Below are positions 8,086 to 14,755 of a stretch of DNA of 38,426 nt, one piece after another. The position numbers and the translations under genes were made by a program. Within the stretch, counting starts at the first letter, position 1, and each line of letters opens with the position of its first letter. The DNA comes from a virus. The stretch lies in the IMG/VR virus record IMGVR_UViG_3300034119_000495, positions 1 through 38,426 of that record, one strand, 5' to 3'. The notes beneath the pieces are model-generated. The model did no database searches, was not told the origin of the DNA, and was given only the letters and a program-made list of their open reading frames with translations.

Positions 8086-8967
8086 ATGAGAGCTACAGAG
8101 TTTATTACCGAACAAGCAAATCCTAAAGTAGATTTGACACCAAATTATCCCAACTATCAAGTATTAGTTGGTGAGTTTGTTGGCATAAAAAAGAATAGAG
8201 CAAGATTCTTAATTGTAGCATCTGAACTTAAGCCAGGGGTACGTGAGACTGATAATATATTTAGAGCAAAAACAACTAATACACCAATAAGTATTGAGAT
8301 TAGTAAAGTAAAAAATCGTAAAGTATTAGAAGATTTAAGTCGTAGAGGTTTTCTTGGTGGGTTAGCTGGCATGGCTGCATTAGGCACTAGAGATACAAAA
8401 CCTAACAATACTGTTAATAAAGACACACCGATAGAACCACAAAAAGAAGCTCCCATAACTACATTAAGTAACTATCCTCAAATTGAAAGTTTATTACATA
8501 AAGCCGCGGTAGCTGCCGGTATAGTTGGTACTGAATTAGCACAGTTTATGGCTCAAACTAAACATGAATCATGGAATTTTAGTAGACTAAAAGAAAAAAG
8601 TGTTGGTCAAGGATATTTTGCTAAGAAATATGATCGCCAATATGCACCACGTACTGCAAAGATATTAGGTAATAAATATGTAGGTGATGGAGAAAAATAT
8701 CATGGTCGTGGCTTCATTCAATTGACCGGACGTGATAACTATCGTATGGCTAGTCAAGCATTAGGTATTGATTTATTAAATCAACCTGAATTAGCAGAAA
8801 GACCTGATATCGCAGCCAAGATTGCAGTATGGTATTGGCAAACAAGAGTTAAACCACATATAAATAACTTTAACGATACAAAGGCAGTAACAAAAAAGAT
8901 TAATCCAGCACTACGTGGATTACAAGATAGACATGCAAAGTTTATTGATTACAAAAATATTTTATAA
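8086..8967 (+). CDS. GH19-family lysozyme/chitinase-like hydrolase with internal twin-arginine-like segment
   Basis: 293 aa. The start at 8086 gives MRATEFITEQ, whose I-T-E matches a prohead-protease site. Residues 22-75 form an unknown small domain. Residues 85-100 read SRRGFLGGLAGMAALG, a striking internal Tat-type signal (RR, F, L, then a hydrophobic stretch). From about 130 onward is a GH19 domain: AQTKHESWNFSRLKE with probable catalytic E161, and YHGRGFIQLTGRDNY at 205-219. GH19 phage enzymes cut peptidoglycan. The sequence suggests a virion-associated or exported muralytic enzyme rather than a plain endolysin. The gene is followed by the secreted nuclease, 10 nt downstream. Confidence 0.75.
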   Translation: MRATEFITEQANPKVDLTPNYPNYQVLVGEFVGIKKNRARFLIVASELKPGVRETDNIFRAKTTNTPISIEISKVKNRKVLEDLSRRGFLGGLAGMAALGTRDTKPNNTVNKDTPIEPQKEAPITTLSNYPQIESLLHKAAVAAGIVGTELAQFMAQTKHESWNFSRLKEKSVGQGYFAKKYDRQYAPRTAKILGNKYVGDGEKYHGRGFIQLTGRDNYRMASQALGIDLLNQPELAERPDIAAKIAVWYWQTRVKPHINNFNDTKAVTKKINPALRGLQDRHAKFIDYKNIL

Positions 8968-8977
8968 AGACAACTAA

Positions 8978-9415
8978 ATGAAAAAAATAATAACAATCAT
9001 ATTATTAGCAATATCTACTATAGCATTTGCACAAAAACAAAAACCAATGAATGTATATGATTTTACAATCACTAGAGTTATTGATGGCGATACTGTAGCA
9101 TTTCAAGCACCGTTCTTACCTCCACCATTAAAACAAGAATTAAGTATTCGTGTATTTGGTGTTGATACACCTGAAAAAGGTCATAGAGCGCAATGTCCAG
9201 CTGAAGATCAACGTGGTCAGGCTGCTTCTGCATTCACAAAAAATGCTATAACTAAAGCACAAAAACGTCAAGTAGCTATTGCTGATTGGGATAAGTATGG
9301 TGGACGTGTATTGGGTGATATATTACTTGATGGACAAAGTTTAAGAACAATGTTAATACAGAATGGATTTGCAAGAGAATACTACGGAGAAGCTAAAACT
9401 TCTTGGTGTAACTAA
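8978..9415 (+). CDS. Secreted staphylococcal-nuclease-like (thermonuclease) protein
   Basis: 145 aa. Residues 1-19 are a signal peptide (MKKIITIILLAISTIAFAQ). The SNase core follows: VIDGDT (calcium-binding Asp), IRVFGVDTPE with the Arg, Asp and Glu positions of nuclease R35/D40/E43, and KYGGRVLGDI supplying the second active-site Arg (R87). Two Cys near the end (C in RAQCPAE and the final WCN) could form a periplasmic disulfide. The family hydrolyses DNA and RNA. Export suggests action in the periplasm, for example degrading host or competitor DNA. It is encoded between the GH19 enzyme and the HExxH protein. Confidence 0.8.
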   Translation: MKKIITIILLAISTIAFAQKQKPMNVYDFTITRVIDGDTVAFQAPFLPPPLKQELSIRVFGVDTPEKGHRAQCPAEDQRGQAASAFTKNAITKAQKRQVAIADWDKYGGRVLGDILLDGQSLRTMLIQNGFAREYYGEAKTSWCN

Positions 9416-9429
9416 CCCACCTTAGGGCA

Positions 9430-9498
9430 CGTTGTCGTCAACGGTTAATGGCGTCAAGCAGGCGGCTGCTGCCTGGTTCAGAGTTACGCCAGACTCTG
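9430..9498 (+). ncRNA. Structured GC-richer intergenic element, possible pseudoknot RNA or terminator
   Basis: The stretch is visibly richer in G and C than its surroundings. Stems: CGTTG/CAACG (9430-9434 with 9439-9443, TCGT loop), CAGGC/GCCTG (9459-9463 with 9471-9475) and CAGAGT/ACTCTG (9479-9484 with 9493-9498). The loop of the last stem plus its flank, ACGCCA at 9486-9491, is complementary to TGGCGT at 9449-9454, so a pseudoknot is possible. The last stem is followed by TTTAA, so a weak terminator for the nuclease gene is the simplest reading. Confidence 0.4.
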
Positions 9499-9509
9499 TT
9501 TAAAGTGAG

Positions 9510-9518
9510 CATAAATAC
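9510..9518 (+). promoter_or_regulatory. T4-like late promoter box CATAAATAC
   Basis: 7 of 8 matches to TATAAATA plus the recurrent C. By T4 spacing transcription starts at 9523, exactly the A of the next ATG. Confidence 0.55.
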
Positions 9519-9522
9519 TAAT

Positions 9523-10098
9523 ATGAGAGCAATAGAACTATACGAATCAGCCGCAAGTGAACTAGCTAAGAAACTTCCTAGCTTAGAGAAACACGACTAT
9601 AATACCATTGATAAACTAATGAGAAGTATAGCAAAGAAGCATCGTATAACCGGTGATGCATTACATGACTTATTTGTTAGAAAATATCACAAAACTCCAG
9701 ACAATTGGATTAAAGGTAAACTAGATGAAGATGGTCAAGCAGATTTGAATAATAATCCTATTGTACAGAAGTTTCTTGCTTGGACAAGTAAGAAGTTAAA
9801 TTTAGAAAGTACACCAAAGATAGAGTTTAGTTATGATAGTAAAGAAGCACAAGAGGGTCATCATACTGGAAGACATAATCCAGAAACAGGTGAAGTATGG
9901 GTTTATTGTGCTAATAGAAATTTAGTAGATATATTTCGTACAGTATTCCATGAATTGGTTCATGTACGTCAGGGTGAATTAAATATGATTAAGCCGGGTG
10001 ATAGTTATCCGGGTAGTCCAATAGAAGCAGAAGCGGATATGATGGCTGGAAAATATATTAAAATATTTGGTAAAGCACATCCTGAAATATTTCAATAG
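9523..10098 (+). CDS. HExxH zinc metallopeptidase-like phage protein with capsid-targeting-like N-terminus
   Basis: 191 aa from ATG 9523. This start is chosen over 9448 because the upstream frame runs through the late promoter and the hairpin region. The protein opens MRAIELYE, ending in L-Y-E like T4 gp21 cleavage sites. Residues 50-66 contain a KYHKTPDNWIKGKL segment. The zinc motif is HELVH at 143-147, with PIEAEADMMAGKYI (E168/E170) as a likely third ligand. The resemblance is to small phage and plasmid HExxH proteins of unknown substrate. The targeting-like tag suggests packaging in the head or processing during maturation. Protease activity is inferred from the motif only. Confidence 0.6.
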   Translation: MRAIELYESAASELAKKLPSLEKHDYNTIDKLMRSIAKKHRITGDALHDLFVRKYHKTPDNWIKGKLDEDGQADLNNNPIVQKFLAWTSKKLNLESTPKIEFSYDSKEAQEGHHTGRHNPETGEVWVYCANRNLVDIFRTVFHELVHVRQGELNMIKPGDSYPGSPIEAEADMMAGKYIKIFGKAHPEIFQ

Positions 10099-10159
10099 AA
10101 AAAGTAATAACAAATGTCAATAATATTTTGACAACAGATATTTCCTACTAAATATCTAC

Positions 10160-10816
10160 ATGTCAATATTAATAGGAATGCCTTGCTACGGCGGAGTAGT
10201 ATCAGATAAAACAACCAACAGCCTCTTTAAATTGGGTAAACAATTTGTTAGAAATAACATAGATCACGGTATGCTCACACTTGCAAACGAAAGTTTAATA
10301 AGTCGTGGTCGCAGCCGTATAGCTAACTTCTTCATAAACAATACTGATTTTGAATATCTATTCTTTTTAGATAGCGATGTTGGATTTGAAGCTGATGATG
10401 TACTAAAACTTCTTAATCACAATAAAGAAATGGTATGCGGTGCTTACCCAATGAAAACTATACCACTAAAATGGAACTTCACACTCACTCAACCACCACA
10501 ACGTGAAGGTGATCTAGTAGCTATAGATAAAATTGGTATCGGCTTCAGTCTCATTCACCGTAACGTATTCATTCGTATTGCAAAACAATACCCAGATCTT
10601 AAATATACACCAACAAACGAAAGCACTACTCATAACCCAACTGAACAGGAATATGATAACAGCTATCACTACTTCCATGAAATGCGTCAGGGTGATATCT
10701 ATCTACCAGAAGATTTAAGCTTCTTCACTAGGGCCCGTAGTACTGGAATGCAAGCTTGGATGGATACTAGTATCAATCTATGTCACGTTGGTAGTCATGT
10801 CTTTCAGGAACTATAA
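10160..10816 (+). CDS. GT-A fold glycosyltransferase
   Basis: 218 aa. It begins with the MSILIGMPCYGG beta strand of GT-A enzymes, has ANFFINNTDFEYLFFLDSDVGF with the metal-binding D71-S72-D73, then ADDVLKLLNHNKEMVCGAYP, and a late PEDLSFFTRA segment with the acidic pair of the acceptor site. This pattern matches GT2-like and phage Anp1-like transferases that move a sugar from a nucleotide donor. It overlaps the next gene as TAATG. It heads a run of protein- or sugar-modifying genes (oxygenase, ParB-like, sulfotransferase) before the propeller adhesins, so the acceptor may be a virion protein or an envelope glycan; the target is not visible. Confidence 0.75.
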   Translation: MSILIGMPCYGGVVSDKTTNSLFKLGKQFVRNNIDHGMLTLANESLISRGRSRIANFFINNTDFEYLFFLDSDVGFEADDVLKLLNHNKEMVCGAYPMKTIPLKWNFTLTQPPQREGDLVAIDKIGIGFSLIHRNVFIRIAKQYPDLKYTPTNESTTHNPTEQEYDNSYHYFHEMRQGDIYLPEDLSFFTRARSTGMQAWMDTSINLCHVGSHVFQEL

Positions 10817-11430
10817 TGAAAACTAATATCGTAATCATTGATGACTTTTTAGATGATCCATATCAAATGCGATTAAACGCATTGAACTCAAATTATCCGG
10901 AACCAAAAGATCATACATATCCAGGCAAAAACTCTGATAAATCTTACTTCACAGAAGAAATGTTAGAGAAGGTGCAAAATCGTTGGGGTGATTACTTAAT
11001 CCCGGCAGAGGGCAGTAGTTGCGGTTACTTTAGAATTAGTTTAGCAACTGATACCTTTGAACAAAATATACATATTGATCCAGGTTGGGATGTGGGCGGT
11101 GTACTATATCTTAATACACCAAATCAATGTCGTCCAGAATCTGGAACACACTTTTATTATCATAATAGATTAGGTATAGAACGTGCTCCAGCTACACCAG
11201 AAGAAGGTAAATATTTAGGCTTCACTAACTATGAAGAACTACGTAGAAATGTAATCTATGGTGATGGGCTTGATAAAACATTATGGACACGCTATGCATC
11301 TAGTCCAATGAAGTATAATCGTTTAGTATTGTTTGATCCGTTATTATGGCACAGTCATGGTGATAACTTTGGTGATTGTATGGATAACGGCAGATTGGTT
11401 ATGCTATTCTTCTTTACAAAACAAAAATGA
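10816..11430 (+). CDS. 2OG-Fe(II) oxygenase-like protein (DUF6445 type)
   Basis: 204 aa. The iron-binding facial triad is H86-x-D88 in IHIDPG and H179 in LLWHSHGDNFGD, with R193 in NGRL as the 2-oxoglutarate anchor. Framework motifs GVLYLN, SGTHFYYH and NRLVLFD match the DUF6445 branch of the dioxygenase superfamily. Such enzymes hydroxylate side chains or small molecules. It starts by TAATG coupling with the GT upstream and ends by ATGA overlap with the next gene, so the three are one translational unit. The substrate is unknown; a nearby virion protein or a sugar are candidates by context. Confidence 0.7.
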   Translation: MKTNIVIIDDFLDDPYQMRLNALNSNYPEPKDHTYPGKNSDKSYFTEEMLEKVQNRWGDYLIPAEGSSCGYFRISLATDTFEQNIHIDPGWDVGGVLYLNTPNQCRPESGTHFYYHNRLGIERAPATPEEGKYLGFTNYEELRRNVIYGDGLDKTLWTRYASSPMKYNRLVLFDPLLWHSHGDNFGDCMDNGRLVMLFFFTKQK

Positions 11431-11921
11431 AACAAGCATACTTTGTACCAAACTTCCCTATAAATCGTATCACACAAACCGGTGAAGATGGTTGGTGTCA
11501 TATGCCAAATCATCCAAGAAGTCGTTATGACTATCTAGGTGCAATACTAGAACATATGGATAATAGTAAACATATAGATCCAATACAAATAATTATACAT
11601 GACGAACAACAGGTACATGCAGGACCAAGTGGTGTGTCCAGATTGTTTGCGTTAACACATCGTAGACAGTATACTCATATACCATGTATTGTTAGTAGCG
11701 AAATATGTTATGAATGGTTTGGTGAAGATGTAGTTAAAATCAATACAACTGAAGAACTACTAAGTTACTTTGATCCTGCGTATTTACCCAAAAGTTATAA
11801 TTTAGATAATGGTGCATTTTGGCACAATGGTGCGTGGAGTTATGAAGAACTAGAACGTACTATGAATGTGTCCGAAGCTACTAAACTACGTATGAAACAA
11901 ATGATGACAGAAACAAATTAA
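11427..11921 (+). CDS. ParB/sulfiredoxin-like fold phage protein
   Basis: 164 aa. The centre has IDPIQIIIHDEQ, VHAGPSGVSRLFAL and HIPCIVSS, the strand, loop and helix order of ParB/sulfiredoxin-type domains, in which a G-x-R/S-R loop binds nucleotide. The canonical GxxR is degenerate here. The ends have no recognised motif. It lies between the DUF6445-type oxygenase (ATGA overlap) and the sulfotransferase (1 nt gap). Whether it binds a nucleotide cannot be settled from the sequence; the fold call is moderate and the function is unknown. Confidence 0.45.
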   Translation: MKQAYFVPNFPINRITQTGEDGWCHMPNHPRSRYDYLGAILEHMDNSKHIDPIQIIIHDEQQVHAGPSGVSRLFALTHRRQYTHIPCIVSSEICYEWFGEDVVKINTTEELLSYFDPAYLPKSYNLDNGAFWHNGAWSYEELERTMNVSEATKLRMKQMMTETN

Positions 11922-11922
11922 T

Positions 11923-12768
11923 ATGAAACAAGAGTTCTTTTTTTATAGTGGATTACCAAGAGCTGGTGGCACTATGCTAGCTTCAGTAATGAATCAACAT
12001 CCAGACTTGTATGTAAGTCCATTAAGCCCTACTGTAGAGTTGTTATATTATACAGAGAAATACTTTGATGAAGGTAGTGAAGCGTATAGTGCTAATCCAC
12101 AACCAGTAGCTAAACAAAATGTATTAGAATCATTACCCAGAGAGTACTATAAGAATATACCTAAAAAGTACATAATGGATAACAATCGTGCATGGCCTAA
12201 CAACACTGATAGAATATGTAAGTTTATAACTACAAAGCCAAAGATTGTATGTATTGTTAGAGATGTACCATCTATCTTAGCTAGTTTTATTGATTTAGTA
12301 AATCGTAGCAATAATCCCGGTGATAACTTTATTGACCGTTGGTTAGTAGACAATCGTATGGAATTGAACACTAAGAACCGATGTTATTATTTGATGCAAC
12401 CTACGGGTATTGTAAATCAGAGTTTATGGAGTATGTATCAGGGTTACAATAATCCAAGTGTAAAAGCCTGTATGCATATAGTAGAGTATGATGATTTAGT
12501 TAGTAATCCGGAAGAAACATTGAGTGATATTGTTGATTTTTTAGATATTCCGTCGTATAAGTTTGTTTTTAATAATATTAAGAATGTAACACCCGTAGAT
12601 GATGTAACTTACAATTTAGAGGGTATGCATAGTGTACGACCTAAATTAGCCAGTAGGAATTTAGATCCAGTAGAGATATTAGGTATTGAGTTAGTTAGAG
12701 AGTATTCTAAATTAGAATATTGGAGAGAAGTTGTAAAACCGAGTAAAATCAAGCTGTTTAGTATATAA
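11923..12768 (+). CDS. Sulfotransferase (PAPS-dependent)
   Basis: 281 aa. The 5'-phosphosulfate loop is SGLPRAGGTM at residues 9-18 and the 3'-phosphate site is CIVRDVPSILASF with R113 and S117, as in bacterial carbohydrate and tyrosylprotein sulfotransferases. Residues 190-215 (VEYDDLVSNPEETLSDIVDFLDIP) are the usual C-terminal helix pair. The enzyme transfers sulfate from PAPS to a hydroxyl. A P-loop kinase with APS-kinase-like features is encoded at 31886, which could supply PAPS. It is the last gene before a late promoter and the propeller adhesins. The C-terminus KLFSI weakly resembles the clamp-binding-like tails noted elsewhere, but I give this little weight. Confidence 0.8.
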   Translation: MKQEFFFYSGLPRAGGTMLASVMNQHPDLYVSPLSPTVELLYYTEKYFDEGSEAYSANPQPVAKQNVLESLPREYYKNIPKKYIMDNNRAWPNNTDRICKFITTKPKIVCIVRDVPSILASFIDLVNRSNNPGDNFIDRWLVDNRMELNTKNRCYYLMQPTGIVNQSLWSMYQGYNNPSVKACMHIVEYDDLVSNPEETLSDIVDFLDIPSYKFVFNNIKNVTPVDDVTYNLEGMHSVRPKLASRNLDPVEILGIELVREYSKLEYWREVVKPSKIKLFSI

Positions 12769-12772
12769 TATT

Positions 12773-12781
12773 GATAAATAT
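12773..12781 (+). promoter_or_regulatory. T4-like late promoter box GATAAATAT
   Basis: 7 of 8 matches to TATAAATA, in the 31-nt gap before the first GWFGGG adhesin gene. It is followed by an AAAGAGAG ribosome-binding site before ATG 12800. Confidence 0.6.
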
Positions 12782-12799
12782 ATTAAAGAGAGATATATT

Positions 12800-13774
12800 A
12801 TGCCAGTAACGATTACAGCAGGAATTACATTTAGCGGGGGTGGATTGACTATGGAATTTGCACCACCATCAACAGCAACAGCAGGATGGTGGGCAGGTGG
12901 ATCTACTGGATCAACTGTACAGCGTATTACATTTGCAACAGATACTGCAAGTACATCAGTCAGGGGTCCATTAAGCGGCTCATTCACCGATCAAGCCGCT
13001 ACAGGAACACTTACTTATGGATGGTATGCCGGTGGTAATAATCCACCATCGTCTACTGTAGGTAGAATAACTTTTGCATCAGATACTAATACTGCTTCTG
13101 TTAGAGGGCCATTAAATCGTTCCGTACGTCAATTAGCAGCCTCTACCACTGACACATATGGGTGGTTTGGTGGCGGTTATACTACCAATAACACAAGTGC
13201 AGTATCACGTATAACATATGCAACAGATACAGCAACAGCTACTGGCGTAGGTCCACTAAGTTATACTTCATATAATATGACCGCTACTGGTACAAATGAA
13301 TATGGATGGTTTGCCGGTGGCTTTGCACCGGGTCCAGCTAGAGTCGTATCTACTGTATCTAGGATAACATATGTATCTGATACTAATGTTGCAATCGACC
13401 GCGGGCCATTAAGTGAAGCTAATCGGGCCATGGCAGCAGTCACGGATTCTACTACATATGGCTGGTTTGGCGGAGGTTACCTGGGCATTACACCCACACC
13501 CCCATATGTAACATCGGTAGTAAATCGTATGACATTTGCAAATGATACAGCCGCATTAAGCAGCCGTGGACCATTAACTGTACGTAGACAGCTACTGTCT
13601 GCAGCCTTCGATAATACTAATGGTTGGTTTGGCGGCGGTTATGTAAATAGTGGCGGAGGCAGTAGATCAACTGTTGATAGAATAACATATGCAACAGATA
13701 CTGCAACAGCTAGTGTTCGCGGCCCATTAAATGCTGCCGTATACTCTACCTCTACAACCTCCGGTGTACAATAA
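12800..13774 (+). CDS. Six-repeat GWFGGG adhesin-like protein 1
   Basis: 324 aa. The short N-terminal tag (MPVTITAGITFSGGG) is shared in pattern with five later proteins. Six repeats of 46-54 residues follow, each built as GWFGGG, a variable loop, STVDRITYATDTATASVRGPL, and a variable turn. The first repeat is AGWWAGG and the last closes at SGVQ. Equal repeat number and GG turns resemble Kelch-type propellers with six blades; the fold is inferred. Variation is concentrated in the loop after GWFGGG. It is the first gene after a late promoter, consistent with a virion protein, and probably binds host surface glycan. Confidence 0.6.
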   Translation: MPVTITAGITFSGGGLTMEFAPPSTATAGWWAGGSTGSTVQRITFATDTASTSVRGPLSGSFTDQAATGTLTYGWYAGGNNPPSSTVGRITFASDTNTASVRGPLNRSVRQLAASTTDTYGWFGGGYTTNNTSAVSRITYATDTATATGVGPLSYTSYNMTATGTNEYGWFAGGFAPGPARVVSTVSRITYVSDTNVAIDRGPLSEANRAMAAVTDSTTYGWFGGGYLGITPTPPYVTSVVNRMTFANDTAALSSRGPLTVRRQLLSAAFDNTNGWFGGGYVNSGGGSRSTVDRITYATDTATASVRGPLNAAVYSTSTTSGVQ

Positions 13775-13789
13775 AAGAAAGAATATAAA

Positions 13790-14752
13790 ATGTCAGTAAC
13801 AATAACAGGTGGAATATCATTTTCGGGCGGTGTTAGTATGGAAGGTGCACCCCCACAAAACACAGCGGGTTGGTTTGGCGGTGGATATTTGTCACCGACA
13901 TACGGTCGTACCTCAACCGTACAACGAATCACATATGCAACCGATACTGCAATTGCAAGTGTTCGTGGACCACTTACTGGAAATAAAAGTGATATGGCTG
14001 CCTCCAGTAATTTTACTTACGGTTGGTTTGCAGGAGGTGCAGGAGGTGCAGGAGGTTTATCAGTCGTAGACCGAATAACATTTGTAACCGATACTGCAAC
14101 CGCTAGTGTACGTGGTCCACTTAGTGCGGCTACCTATCAAATGGCCGCTGCAGGTAATACTACTAATGGCTGGTTTGGTGGCGGCACAGGTGGAGCACCC
14201 GGTTCAACGGTACAACTAATTACATATGCAACCGATACTGCAACCGCGTCAGTGCGGGGCCCACTTAGTGTGGCTAGAAGGCTTTTTGCGGCTGCAGGTG
14301 ATAGTGATTATGGCTGGTTTGGTGGAGGATACGTCCCGGCCTCACCCAACATCAACCGTTCAACGGTAGACCGAATCACATATGCAAACGATACTGCAAC
14401 CGCTAGTGTACGTGGTCCACTTAGTTTGGCTAGACAGCGTTTAGCCGCGGCGGGTAATACCACTGACGGTTGGTTTGGTGGTGGCACAACTTCACCGGGC
14501 AGCCTTTCAATAGTAGATAGAATCACATATGCAAACGATACTGTAACTGCTAGTGTGCGTGGTCCACTTAGTTCTGCTAGATATTTTTTGTCGGCGGTGA
14601 GTAATACAACTGATGCGTGGTTTGGTGGCGGCAATGGACCGGTGTCAACAGTTAACCGAATAACATTTGCAACTGATACTGCAACTGCAAGTTTAGTCGG
14701 TCCACTTAGTGCATATTCTCAGAGAATGGCCGCTGCAGGTGGTATACAATAA
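13790..14752 (+). CDS. Six-repeat GWFGGG adhesin-like protein 2
   Basis: 320 aa, tag MSVTITGGISFSGG, then six GWFGGG/DRITYATDTATASVRGPLS repeats, ending AGGIQ. Repeats 2-5 are very uniform, suggesting recent internal duplication. Repeat 2 contains a GGAGGAGG loop. Codons are repeat-biased, so the opposite strand has long spurious open frames. It lies 15 nt after its paralogue and 3 nt before the GT fusion gene. The same inferred role applies: a propeller-like receptor-binding or decoration protein. Confidence 0.6.
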   Translation: MSVTITGGISFSGGVSMEGAPPQNTAGWFGGGYLSPTYGRTSTVQRITYATDTAIASVRGPLTGNKSDMAASSNFTYGWFAGGAGGAGGLSVVDRITFVTDTATASVRGPLSAATYQMAAAGNTTNGWFGGGTGGAPGSTVQLITYATDTATASVRGPLSVARRLFAAAGDSDYGWFGGGYVPASPNINRSTVDRITYANDTATASVRGPLSLARQRLAAAGNTTDGWFGGGTTSPGSLSIVDRITYANDTVTASVRGPLSSARYFLSAVSNTTDAWFGGGNGPVSTVNRITFATDTATASLVGPLSAYSQRMAAAGGIQ

Positions 14753-14755
14753 AAA

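Noticed and set aside
8859-8866. Perfect TATAAATA inside the GH19 gene as a late promoter
   Set aside because: It lies in codons for H-I-N-N about 110 nt before the next gene; chance is likely in AT-rich coding DNA.
9421-9500. A tRNA gene, suggested by GGTTC and GC-rich stems
   Set aside because: No acceptor stem, no seven-base anticodon or T loop; the stems do not form a cloverleaf.
9448-9522. Extended N-terminus for the HExxH protein starting at 9448
   Set aside because: It would be read through a strong hairpin region and the late promoter, and would hide the MRAIELYE N-terminus shared in pattern with neighbours.
10128-10156. Sigma70 promoter before the GT-A gene (perfect TTGACA)
   Set aside because: No acceptable -10 at 16-18 nt; ACTAAATA nearby is only 6 of 8 to the late box. 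Left uncalled.
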